Part shown: positions 43,947-53,513 of the stretch, piece by piece
How positions within the stretch are numbered: position 1 is the stretch's first letter
How the letters are laid out: the number at the start of each line of letters is the position of its first letter
Assembly (NCBI GenBank): GCA_014529385.2
Contig: CM043943.1
Coordinates: forward strand, 104,938,355-105,002,354
DNA length: 64,000 nt
Reading direction: 5' to 3'
DNA from: Adiantum capillus-veneris
Taxonomy: Eukaryota > Streptophyta > Polypodiopsida > Polypodiales > Pteridaceae
Notes under the pieces: model-generated
What the model was told of the DNA's origin: nothing
Databases searched by the model: none
Seen by the model: only the letters and a program-made list of their open reading frames with translations
Program-made: the position numbers and the translations under genes

Positions 43947-44390
43947 TTATCTCAAACGCTTGAAACATCGACGCCTAATGTGCCCTCTATGTCCACAATG
44001 CCAACATGTCAAGTCTCTATGCCGTCGAGACTTGCGTGTGGGACCAATCTCTCCCATGGACATAGAAGTGGGACTAGACTCCCCTGTAGACATGGATGTC
44101 GCGTACATAGCATGTAAACTCTGCCATAAAGCATGAGTTGTAGTCTCCCTCGAGACCTGCCAGTCAACAGACTCAGCCAAATGCAAATGAATCGTAGACA
44201 TGGCTAACTCATCAAGATCCTGCCAATCATCATCACGCATAGACTTGGGCTTCGCCGATAAACCACGCAAGGGTTTATCTTGCCCCAAATCCGCCAATGC
44301 AACAAGCATATGCTCCTTCCAAGCAACAAAATCTGTACCATCAAACTGTGTCAGACCATAACGCTGGAAGTCAAATGAAAAATCAGCCAT
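43947..44390 (-). pseudogene. Element F gag
   Basis: From ATG at 44390: MADFSFDFQRYGLTQFDGTD then FVAWKEHMLVALADLGQDKP, the copia gag start, through DDDWQDLDELAMSTIHLHLA and ending near LTCWHCGHRGHIRRRCFKRL, a C-X2-C-X4-H-X4-C knuckle. The frame is open and ends at TAA; CAA at that point would join it to the protease. This gag could still package the element's RNA. Confidence 0.85.
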
Positions 44391-44426
44391 AATGCTCGCA
44401 AAAGAGCAACCAACAATGAGTAGCAA

Positions 44427-45597
44427 ATGTCAACCAAATCAGCCCTAAAGTGGCTCCAATCGCATCAACAAAAGTCTGCAAATATGGCTCAAAACCTGAT
44501 GCAAAATTGCACCAATAACCGTGCAAAACCTTGCACAAAATCACAAGTCAACATGACTCGAATTCGGCTACCTAGCTCGTAGCCACACAAGCATACATCA
44601 CAATATTCACTCCTGTGAGTGTGCCAAGATAACTGTACGCCTGTCAAACCATGAGCTAATCACCAAGCCCACACTGTGCGGTATCGATGCATACACACGC
44701 ACAAATCTCCCACCTGCAAAGAACACCGCACGTAAATGCTGAGTACAACCCGCAATCTCTACCTAGATCGCATAAATGATGCGCATAAAACTCCTGGGAA
44801 ATTTTCACCAGAGTTTCGTCAGTAAAACGGCCACAAAACCAGTAACCAAACTGACTACACGCTCAAAACCATGAGCAACCAAAGTGCATCAAACCGCACT
44901 CCAAATGCATGCACCAATCTCCACACTTTGCATACATCATTGCAAACACCTGCAAATCTAGTACACAAATATCTGCTCTACCTGTGACTGCCAAAAAACA
45001 TGCTCGAGACATACATTGCCAAGCTCAAAATGCAATCACATTAGTCTCCCTGAGCATCAAACCACATAAGGCATACATCGTATCCTCCCACCTGTGAGGA
45101 AACTTGCAGCAAATATCACTCTCACATTTGAGAGCAAACCATGTGTAGAATCCTCGACACACAATAAACAACTGCTGCTACAGAATAATTCAGCGTTCAG
45201 AATTTTAAAATTCTGATATGACAAGCACGTCCGGAGCGTGCCAAAACCCCAAGGTAGACTCCTAGATCACATGTATCCGAGTCCGGGTGTGAAAGCTATG
45301 CCAAAAACCTCCGTTTCGACCCAAAAATGCAGCATAAAATGCCAAAAGAGGGTTGAAACATGCAGCTCCTCAACCGTAGCTCGAATGAGGTTTCTGATGG
45401 CTCGAATGGCTTCTAAAGGGGGGTAAAACGCCAAGACACCTGGTGAAAACGCTCTCGAAAACCTGAATTTTCCGATGCCGAAGTCGAAACCCTGTTTGCA
45501 CTCTTGAAAGTGCGCGCGCACGGACGCGATTTCGGGAATGAAACTGGCTCTCCGCTGTCGTCGTGACTGTGCACACACGCGCTCCCTCCGCACCTAC
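44427..45597 (-). other. Element F leader
   Basis: About 1.17 kb between gag and PBS with no convincing gene. Many CAAAACC/CATGAGC-type short strings give it a distinct base bias. Confidence 0.6.
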
Positions 45598-45609
45598 GCT
45601 CTGATACCA
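45598..45609 (-). other. Primer-binding site of element F
   Basis: The minus strand reads TGGTATCAGAGC, for initiator tRNA-Met, two bases from the LTR edge at 45612. Confidence 0.95.
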
Positions 45610-45611
45610 AT

Positions 45612-45801
45612 TGAAGGGGATCGGGGAGCACCACAGACGGAGAGTGAGAGAGAGAAGGAGACACACGACACACAGATATGGGTGGGGAGACTCAAAGAGT
45701 GAGCAGCCCCCTATACACTTATGCTATGTATAAGGTATACAAGTCTGTGGGCGCCCAGACTTTGGGTGGCCGGGCAAGGCAGAGGCGCTTATACCCCAAC
45801 A
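45612..45801 (-). repeat. 5' LTR of element F
   Basis: Second copy of the 190-bp LTR, followed by the target copy CTAAG at 45802. Confidence 0.95.
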
Positions 45802-46513
45802 CTAAGTGGTCATATGGATCCCCAGATCCACTGTATTTTTTGATCCATTTTTGAAAATTAGCTAGTCTAACACATCTATTTGGTTAAACTCCCGGTCTCC
45901 TGGCAGTTGGTCATGTCCCAAGTCCTTCAAACCAGTCTGTTGGAAATAGTGACTCATGTAGCCTTGGACTGGCTTTAGTGTCTGGTTTTCTTTGTGATGA
46001 GGTAGTTTTGGGTTTTTTAACATTACTCCCAAAAGATTCCTTGTGGAGTTCCTCTCTTGGAATATTCTCTGGTCCTTGGCCCAATATCCAATCTCTTATG
46101 GAGTACCTTTGGTATTTGGTTTGTTCCACCTCCTCAGGATTCATCATAACAAAGTTATCGTTATAACAATCCCTAAATAGGTAGGTTGGTAGATCTGTTG
46201 AACCCTTGTCTTTGATTTTGAAGATATAGATGATCTTCATGGGTGTTAACTGTCCTGATTTGGTATGTGAAGTCCATAGAAGATCTTTGACGTTTCTATC
46301 CTCCCAACAATAGACTCCGATCTTAGGATTATCCGTGCTAAGCCGTTTCAAAGGCTTCAAATCAACTTGATCGTATCTCTCGAATTCTAAAGTTGGTGGT
46401 CCTTCTTTTGCTGCCATATCTATAATTATGGTATTTACTTGTAACCCCCATTTGTCTATCACATCAGTGTTTTCAACTTGCAAATACTGAGTTCCATTTT
46501 TATCCATGTACAT
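45802..46513 (-). pseudogene. Gene A N-terminal domain
   Basis: A 200-residue frame starting MYMDKNGTQYLQVENTDVID, with DNPKIGVYCWEDRNVKDLLW, IIYIFKIKDKGSTDLPTYLF and SIRDWILGQGPENIPREELH, then a basic tail. A frame change near 45910 leads to SGSGDPYDHL, the start of the gag capsid. The domain is mixed alpha/beta by composition. I do not recognise it; it may be a matrix-like part of gag. Confidence 0.5.
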
Positions 46514-47267
46514 TTTTCCTTGTTTGTTTGCCCTGATTTCCTCTTCAAACTCTATGTCATGGTCATCAATGCGAATAACATACTCTTCATTAGGATCCAG
46601 GTAAAGATGAGCTCCATGGCAATTAGTCTTATAAAAGGCTAGTATGTGCTAATAAAGCACTATCGTTCCGGTTCTTGAATGAGTCGAATAGGAAGACATT
46701 TCAGATGTTGATTCTGAAAAAGTGTATGAGACTTCTTCAAAGATAGTGTCCAAGTGATCGCCTTGATTCACAATCTCTGGTGGATACTCTACTAGTGGTC
46801 TCTCCAAATATGCCTTGGTTTGCTAGTATACGATCAGATCTAAGGTTCATATAGACTTGTGAATCCCTGGATAGAGTACTTACCGTTGGATTAACTAGTT
46901 ATCAGTTTCTTCCACTTGACTTGATTGCAACTCCTGTCAAGCTTTCAATTTCTTGTCTACAACTTGATTCCTGCATCAATTTTAATTAAGTTAGCTATTC
47001 TCTCACAAAGACTGTACAATTTTTGCTAACTATTGTGACTGGTCTATGTATATTACTTCAATTTGAGCTAAGTGAGCCAGTAATTGAGACTTTCACATTC
47101 TACTTTTGCAAAAATCCAAAGGACTAATCTACAACCTAGGAACTGAGTGAGCATGTACTAATTTGGATCCGATCGATTGAAACCAAAATTACCCGGTGAC
47201 CTTGTACTATGTTGTTCTAACACTGTACAAGCTCAAAAGTCCAAAATTTAGTTTCTGTGTATCAGAA
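46514..47267. other. Region upstream of gene A
   Basis: A short continuation of coding-like sequence (46520-46850, minus strand) is possible but broken. The rest is AT-rich with no gene seen. Confidence 0.35.
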
Positions 47268-47864
47268 GTAAATAATTGTGATTATTTACTTTTCTCAACT
47301 TTTTACAATTTTTGGCTTGTTTTGCCAAGTATTCAACTTGCTAAGGTCTCTGGATAAGTTTCATTGAGTTTGAACAAAATTTGTTCAAGTTATCAACTGT
47401 TTCGTGTCCACAAACTCAGTTTTTGAGAATCTGGCTTAAGTCTCACTTTTGTGATCCAGATTTCACCAAATTTGATTTGTGTGGTCCACTTGATATGCTT
47501 GACCTTGTGGTATACTCAAATGTGGAAAATATCTAATTTTGTAGCAGATGTAAATAATCACAATTATTTACTCATGGTATTTTTATGCAATTTTTTGCCA
47601 CAATATTGACACAGAATGGTTAAGCAGCTCAACTTAATCTCCCTAGCCAAGTTTGATCAAGTTTGAATAATCCCTATTTAAATGGTCACAGTTTTGTGTT
47701 TGTAGATTGACATTACAAATTTGGCCCACTGTTTTCACTCCAATGATCCAAATCTTACCAAATTTGATTTGTGGGCTTAATATAGCATGCTAAAACTAGT
47801 GGTATGTCGGGTTCGTCAAAAACGTTGAAAAATAGGAAAAAAATAAATAATCACGATTATTTAC
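47268..47864. repeat. Array 2 of the 22-bp near-palindrome, three copies
   Basis: Copies start at 47268, 47550 and 47843 (spacing 282 and 293). The arms and the preceding flank (CAAATTTGATTTGTGG) match array 1 in the same orientation. Confidence 0.85.
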
Positions 47865-48049
47865 TTCTGGAAATTTTTTGCATCCTTTTGGTCAACTGAG
47901 CATGTAGACTTGTTTAACACTTCAATATAAGCCTATGAGTCAAGTTTCACTGAGTTTGAACAAAATTTAGAAGAATTGACAACAAAATCCAAAGCAAAAG
48001 TGGGAGTCCTAAAGACACAGAACCAACAAGAAGAGAAGCAGCTTTAGGA

Positions 48050-48370
48050 GGCAACCAATGCATTACAAGACTCCACTTAATCTATTCAATGGCTGCAAGT
48101 CCATCTCAATATTGCAAATTCTCAGCTCACCCAGTCAAAGTCTCGTTGCCAAGAACAGATATAACCCCATTGTGGCTTCACTACAAAGCATGGATGAGGC
48201 TTACAAAGCACTTGAACAATGAATTAGAGATTTCGAGATGGAAATAAAGCTGGAACAAATGCAGCACCGTGAACTCTCCATTGGATTCATGCAGAGGGAA
48301 GAGAGCTATCAAAAATAAATTGCACAAGCTCAACTACCCAAGGTTTCCATCACCACAAAATGGAAAACCC
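48050..48370 (+). pseudogene. Gene B-like coiled-coil fragment, plus strand
   Basis: Reads SIQWLQVHLNIANSQLTQSK and, in another frame, VASLQSMDEAYKALEQ then EMEIKLEQMQHRELSIGFMQ followed by REESYQK. These match gene B (IQVHLDVANASL, YDVYKALEKK, LKLKLEQSQRRDLALMWVQR, EEQLLKE) closely enough for common descent. It lies in the opposite direction to gene B and ends at the LTR of element G. Confidence 0.7.
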
Positions 48371-48488
48371 AATGAAGACTACATGGTGGAAAACCTCTCA
48401 TAAACTATCCAGCTCGTCCATGGAGTATCGACTTGGCTTGCATTTTGCTGGTCAAGAACTCCAAGATGCTATTCACATGCTTACATAC

Positions 48489-51085
48489 TGATAGCCGTTT
48501 TTCGGCTCTCCATAATTGCCATAGTAAGTTAACCCACCCTATCAAATCACTTAAACACTATGGCTATCCCTACCATTTCACTGTACATAGGCGTGTGTGA
48601 GTTAGGGGACTTTTCCCATATTTTCTTAAAAACCCTCAATTAGCTAGTCACTGGGCTAGTTGAGCCAAAAAAAATAAATAAAAATTATAAGTATATTATG
48701 GCCCATTTGTGTGTAAATATTTCATTGTATATAGGGCCTAAATAAAAGGATTTTTTATAATTATTTTGGTATTTATTTAAATATTTATACCTACGGTGTG
48801 TTATTTATGCTATGTACATTGACTCACCATTACCATATTTTTTCTTACCATTTTGCATACTCTTTATTCCATATAAAAATAATTTCATGCAAGCCTCTCT
48901 TATTTTTTGTGTAACTCCATCCCAACAAAAATCCAAAAAAAACTAGTTTATTTATGTGTATATTTTTTCACTTTTGTCATTTTTTCCTTCCTACATCTAT
49001 TCTCTATTACTCTCATAAATTAGACCACCAAAAATACTCATCTTTTTATGGTATACTTATAATGAGAGAGATTTATTTTGACCCCTTTATATTTTTTCCA
49101 CCTATATTATTTATATTTGACATGTACATATTTTTTTAGACCCCTCAATATTTGATTTTCTTAGTTGTACTATTCACTTATATCATGATTTCAATAATAT
49201 CTTCAATTATAGACCTACCAAATAAGGTCAAGGGTATGTGGCATGCATGCATGTACCATGGGGAGCTCACTCTTGGAGGTATTCAAAAGAATCATCCAAA
49301 GAAAGACGTCACAAGGACTTTGTGTAGTGGAAAAAACAGTCGGTTTTGCTGAATTTTTAAAGATCACATGCTCCCCGAATTTGAAAAGGTGATACAAACA
49401 AAAGTTGTAGCTCGTGAGCTGAACTTTTACCTCAAATTTTTTTCATATTTTTTTGAGCTACGACATGTGAGCTATGATTTTATTGGTGGACCCCAGTTTG
49501 CCCATGCTATGCAGCCACACTCCCTCTTCCACTTTATCATTTTCCTCTTTCATACACACTCCTCCCTCTCCTTCTCACTCCCAAACTTGCAACTCCCAAG
49601 TCCTAATTCACCCTCTTCACCATTGCCACATCTCGCACACCTCCATAGCCTTCATCCTCCATTTCTACACCCTATGTGTCCCCCTTTCTCTCTACATATA
49701 TGTCCATATTACCATACTCTCCTCAGCTTTGTAAAGAACTTCAAAAAATCAGCAAAAATCCAAGGATAACCTCTGCAAATGAAGGCTTTAATCATGAATT
49801 TTCCAAGGTTTGAAGATAACATAGCTTCATCGACACGCGCTGCTTCGCCATGCTGACTGCTTCTTCTTCCGGTGTTGTAAAGAGGTGAATGTCAACTTCT
49901 CCAAAGCTTCAACCTCTCTTTACAAGCTCATCCCTTCTCTAACTTTTCTCATCATATATCTCACCATTTAGTGAATGATTTGTAAATATTTTTTAGTGAT
50001 AATTACTAACTACTAACCACTAACCTTATTGTAAAATGCACCCTCTACTAGAGTAGGCACTCCCAAATTATTCACTCAATCCTCTCTCCTTTCATCCTCA
50101 ATAATTCTCTTCCCTTGAGCCCACATCCATGTGACTCAAAGGACAAGAGAGACCCACCCTCATTAAAAAAAATAAAAATATGCATAATCTTTTATTCCTT
50201 CAAATAAACTTGATTAGGCCTAATCCAAATCGGGGCTTCTAAAACCTATAAATAGAGCCCTTCTCTCCCTTGTAAATCATCACATGATCACACAACACCA
50301 CACCATTCTCAACACATAACACACCACTCTTCAAGCCTAGTTGTGTAGAGTGTGTGCATCGTGAGTGCTCTATTCTATCATTACACATAGGTGCATGGAG
50401 AAGCTTGAAGTTAGTTATGCCATCTAGAGGAGTGGAGTGTATGCCATAGTCTTCACCACACTTGTAGCCTACTCTTGTGCATAAATAATATTTATAGTTT
50501 TGGGTGCAATTGTATGCTGCAACTACGCCTCTTCTCTCCAAATTGACTCTATAAGTTGGCTAATCAGGTGGTTGAAGGTATATTGTCCTTGAAGTTTGTT
50601 GTGCCATTTCATGCTTGGTGGTTTGAGGGCTTGTTGAATTGTTTGCCTAAAAGGTCAATTGTAAGAGGGTGCTCGGTGAGAGGGCTCCCGTGACCCTAAG
50701 ACAATTTTTGTATTGGCAACAAGGTCAAGTTTTGTGTTGTCTCTCTATTTCTCATCAAGCTTTGTGTGCATCTAGTCTTTAAGGCTAAGCTTGAGTTGCT
50801 CAAGTTGATTTGTGCTCTTTACCTTTCTCTGGCGTGGTGAATCTTTGTTTTTGGTGTGTGTGGCTATCTTGCATTCCCCTCTCTTTGTGCGTTTGAGTAC
50901 AAGGAGATATCGCGTGAGTCCTAGTTCGCATCTACAACTAGGTGGTGCCCCTTTTCTTGTTTGGTTTTTGGCTGTGGGTTGTTGTTGTCTGTGATTGTGC
51001 TTGCCCCAGCCCCAATTGAGCAGCACGGGAGCCTCGAAGGGTGTTTAGAGGCGGCTCTTCTTGTTGCCCGCCCCGGACCGCCTCA
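48489..51085 (+). repeat. 5' LTR of element G (about 2.6 kb)
   Basis: 48519-49135 matches 56982-57589 closely. The right edge is CCTCA at 51085, before the PBS. The left edge is placed at TGATAGCCG (48489) because TGATA also starts the other copy (56960), but the alignment there is gapped and TGCC at 48517 is possible. Confidence 0.85.
50247..50255 (+). promoter_or_regulatory. Likely TATA box of the element G LTR
   Basis: CCTATAAATAGAGCCC in an otherwise mixed region about 840 bp before the LTR end; a strong plant TATA consensus with transcription expected to start about 30 bp later, near the CATCACATG stretch. Confidence 0.65.
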
Positions 51086-51088
51086 AAT

Positions 51089-51106
51089 TGGTGCCCCCAC
51101 TGAGGA
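51089..51106 (+). other. Primer-binding site of element G
   Basis: TGGTGCCCCCACTGAGGA, three bases after the LTR. It starts TGG as complementary to a tRNA CCA end. I do not assign the tRNA. Confidence 0.75.
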
Positions 51107-51162
51107 ACGAGCGGTTGTGTTAGCATACACAATGTAAGTCTTCAAAAACTAGTTGTGTTTAC

Positions 51163-51399
51163 ATGAACAATCCACCACCTCCTAATCCTGCTCATGCAAT
51201 TCAATTTCATCAGTTTCATTGGGTGCAAGGGATTAGGATAAATGTTCGCATTGATAGAAAAATCTTTTTTCAACAACGTATTGTATTCCTCTTTGGTGCT
51301 GAAGCATTAAGAGATATTCTACAATCTCCAAATCCTATTATACTCCCACTTATAGACTATAATGTCTCTTTTGATGTACATGTGTTTATCTTGTTTTAG
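51163..51399 (+). CDS. Small leader ORF 1 of element G (78 aa)
   Basis: Reads MNNPPPPNPAHAIQFHQFHW and ends NPIILPLIDYNVSFDVHVFI LF. The last 30 residues match the end of the next small ORF (NPFIFPLIRYDLSFDVYIFI LL), so the two arose by tandem duplication. A shared ending kept at the protein level suggests they were once coding. No known family. It lies between PBS and gag, where plant Ty3 giants often keep an extra ORF. Confidence 0.5.
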   Translation: MNNPPPPNPAHAIQFHQFHWVQGIRINVRIDRKIFFQQRIVFLFGAEALRDILQSPNPIILPLIDYNVSFDVHVFILF

Positions 51400-51407
51400 C
51401 TAGGTTA

Positions 51408-51620
51408 ATGAATCAAGAGGACTTGTATCGTACATTCATTCCTTTGGCTAGACAAGACGTGCATGTAATAGTTGGCACAAAGTTACAATTTCAACGTGTT
51501 TTCCGTCGTATGTTTGAACCTAGGCAAGTAGCGGCTATCAATGCCTCAGTCAATCCGTTCATTTTTCCATTGATTCGCTACGATCTAAGCTTTGACGTTT
51601 ACATTTTCATTCTACTTTGA
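51408..51620 (+). CDS. Small leader ORF 2 of element G (70 aa), paralogue of ORF 1
   Basis: Starts MNQEDLYRTFIPLARQDVHV, then KLQFQRVFRRMFEPRQVAAI and the ending shared with ORF 1. It begins nine bases after the ORF 1 stop. Aligned positions include a V/I-x-V-x-x-x-x-K-x-x-F-Q-R/Q pattern (RINVRIDRKIFFQQ against HVIVGTKLQFQR). The function is unknown; translation is not shown. Confidence 0.5.
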   Translation: MNQEDLYRTFIPLARQDVHVIVGTKLQFQRVFRRMFEPRQVAAINASVNPFIFPLIRYDLSFDVYIFILL

Positions 51621-51665
51621 AATTTGATTTTGCAAAACAAAAAATAAAAAAAGAAAAAGAAATTT

Positions 51666-52877
51666 TTGAGTAAAACCAGCAACATGGATACAACTAGGCA
51701 AATGAGTGGCTACCCCTTGTTCTTTGGAGAGCCTAGGGAGGATGCAGAATTATTCTTAGCAAATTTCAAAATGTCTTGCCATATCAAGAGGATAGTAATT
51801 GATCAGGAACGTGTAGAAATGTCTGAGGTAGTCCTTAGAAAAGATGCTAGCACTTGGTTTGACTCTTTGCCTGAGGAAGTTAAGGGTAATTACACAGAAG
51901 TTTTGAATCGTTTCAAGAAATACTTCTTTGATCCCCAAAACACTCAAAAACTATGGCAAGACATTGTTTCTCATAAGCAAAAAGACTTAGATGACTACTA
52001 CTTGTACAAGCAAGAGTTTCTACGTCTTTGGGCTCTATGGATACGAAATGTTGCTAACCCTGGTGATGGTGCAGAATTTCTAAAGAAGGAGAGGTTCATA
52101 GCCGGACTCTTTCCTAACCTTAAGGTAAAGGTTGAGGCGGGTGCACCTACTACCTTTGATGCAGCTGAAACTAGGGCTACTGAGAAATATAGGAAACTCA
52201 AGTGCCTAAGGAGAGAGGTTCCAATAGAAGGTCTTAGACCCAAAGGTAAGTCACAAGCATCAACATCTAGGGAGCTTTCTGAGGTAACGGTGGAAGTGAT
52301 TGAGAAGTTAAATGAATCTTTAAGCAGCTTGTCAATTCACCTTGCACAAGCTGTAGGTCCAAAAGAACAAGCAAAGAAGTCTGAAGAGCCAGATCCACGA
52401 CCTAGGAGAGTCTTGCAATGTTGGAATTGCGGTGAGTCTAAACATGGGATGTATAATTGTCCTTGGCCCCGTGGGGAGCCAGGGAGACCTAACTTGAATT
52501 ACCCAGTGATGAATGCAGGTGAAGGAACTAGTCAGCAACCACGGCTTCTACAAAGGCCAAATGGAGCAAGACCACCTCCACAAGGAGTGGAAGGAGTTCC
52601 CATTTTGCCAAACCCAAATGTGCATGTGGTAGAGGTGACAAATTCAAGAGAGGTTGACATGGAAGCAAATGGCATTAAGCGTGGCCGAGGAAAAGGTAAG
52701 GAGAAAGAAGGGGTTACATCACAAAGTGACCATGGACGAGAAAAGAAGGCAAAGGAGACCAAGGAAGCTAAGAGGACTCGACGTCGTATCAACCTCCAAG
52801 ACTTCCCTCTTGGACATGGTATGGCTCCATACAACGTATTGGAAGACATGAGAGGTAAGGGTCCTGATATCTCATAG
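51666..52877 (+). CDS. Element G gag
   Basis: 403 residues from the ATG-bearing frame start at 51666 (a second ATG, MDTTRQ, is at 51684). Capsid: GYPLFFGEPREDAELFLANF, LRKDASTWFDSLPEEVKGNY, YLYKQEFLRLWALW and RFIAGLFPNLKVKV, the retrotransposon gag pattern. The nucleocapsid knuckle is CWNCGESKHGMYNC (C-X2-C-X4-H-X4-C). A basic tail follows. The frame ends at TAG 52875-52877 and continues open in the same frame into protease, so that TAG (CAG expected) separates gag from pol. Confidence 0.9.
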   Translation: MSKTSNMDTTRQMSGYPLFFGEPREDAELFLANFKMSCHIKRIVIDQERVEMSEVVLRKDASTWFDSLPEEVKGNYTEVLNRFKKYFFDPQNTQKLWQDIVSHKQKDLDDYYLYKQEFLRLWALWIRNVANPGDGAEFLKKERFIAGLFPNLKVKVEAGAPTTFDAAETRATEKYRKLKCLRREVPIEGLRPKGKSQASTSRELSEVTVEVIEKLNESLSSLSIHLAQAVGPKEQAKKSEEPDPRPRRVLQCWNCGESKHGMYNCPWPRGEPGRPNLNYPVMNAGEGTSQQPRLLQRPNGARPPPQGVEGVPILPNPNVHVVEVTNSREVDMEANGIKRGRGKGKEKEGVTSQSDHGREKKAKETKEAKRTRRRINLQDFPLGHGMAPYNVLEDMRGKGPDIS

Positions 52878-53513
52878 CCTCAGTTTCTTGCATTATGCCC
52901 ACAAGTTAGGAGGGATTTAACGAAGGCAGTTAGCACTAGGAGAAAGATAAAAGAGAGTGTTCCTGTTGTAAAACTTGCACATGCTGAAATGAATGAGGAT
53001 ATTACACCTGTGCTAGATTGTTACATCAAAGGAAGATTGGTTAGGAAAGGTCTAGTGGATGGGGGTGCACAAATTTGCATCATGACAGAGGGACTCATGC
53101 AAAAACTAGGCATGCACATCCATGAGACACTTGAAATTAAAGTCAAGATGGCAAAAAATAGCAAAGCTAGGTGTGTAGGAATTTGTAAAAATGTCTTTGT
53201 GGAGGCCTTTGTCATTAAGAAGGCAGTGGATTTCTATGTCATGTCTACCAAAGGAAATGGTTACCCATTTATCCTAGGGAGACCATGGCTAATGAAAATG
53301 AGAGATTTGCAGGATTGGAAGAGTGGAAAACTAATTTGCAGGAATGACAATCATAAGAAGGTTGTCTTTGACATGAAGGAGCAACGCCAAGAGGAGCTCC
53401 ATGAAGAATCATCTCAAAGTGAGACGGAGGAAGGCTGGACCGATAGCACTTCAGAAGGACAAGGAGCGGAAGCATTACTGAAGAGGAGTCTTCCATTGAA
53501 GTCATGGGGATAA
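52878..53513 (+). pseudogene. Element G protease
   Basis: In frame with gag after TAG. Contains GRLVRKGLVDGGAQICIMTE (D-G-G at the active site) and GNGYPFILGRPWLMKMRDLQ, the ILGRPWL motif of Tat-type elements. The frame ends at TAA 53511, ten bases past the start of the RT frame, which is shifted by -1. The shift may be a mutation or a programmed one; no clear slippery heptamer is seen. Confidence 0.8.

Larger units (their letters stand above)
42328..45801 (-). mobile_element. Element F: short non-autonomous Ty1/copia element
   Basis: Bounded by 190-bp LTRs at 42328-42517 and 45612-45801 that differ at about six positions, with the target duplication CTAAG at 42323-42327 and 45802-45806. The PBS and a polypurine tract lie inside. 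The interior codes for gag, protease and a worn RNase H-like piece. Integrase and reverse transcriptase are absent, so it must use proteins of another copia element. Confidence 0.95.
37624..46513 (-). mobile_element. Gene A element: gag-protease retroelement without visible RT or integrase
   Basis: A minus-strand string of frames gives, in order, an N-terminal domain (46513-45807), gag capsid (42327-41616), CCHC knuckle (about 41160), a long linker, a retropepsin (40027-39581), a second retropepsin-like domain (38568-38203) and a basic tail. No RT, RNase H or integrase motif is found on either strand between 31100 and 46500. Element F interrupts the gag. LTRs could not be defined. It looks like a non-autonomous LTR element that kept gag and protease. 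Confidence 0.65.

Noticed and set aside
42621-44136. Plus-strand ORFs of 169 and 178 codons
   Set aside because: They are antisense shadows of the copia gag and protease of element F.
49368-49769. 133-codon plus-strand ORF rich in Ser, His and Pro
   Set aside because: It lies in the 5' LTR of element G in pyrimidine-rich DNA; no domain or second copy to support it.
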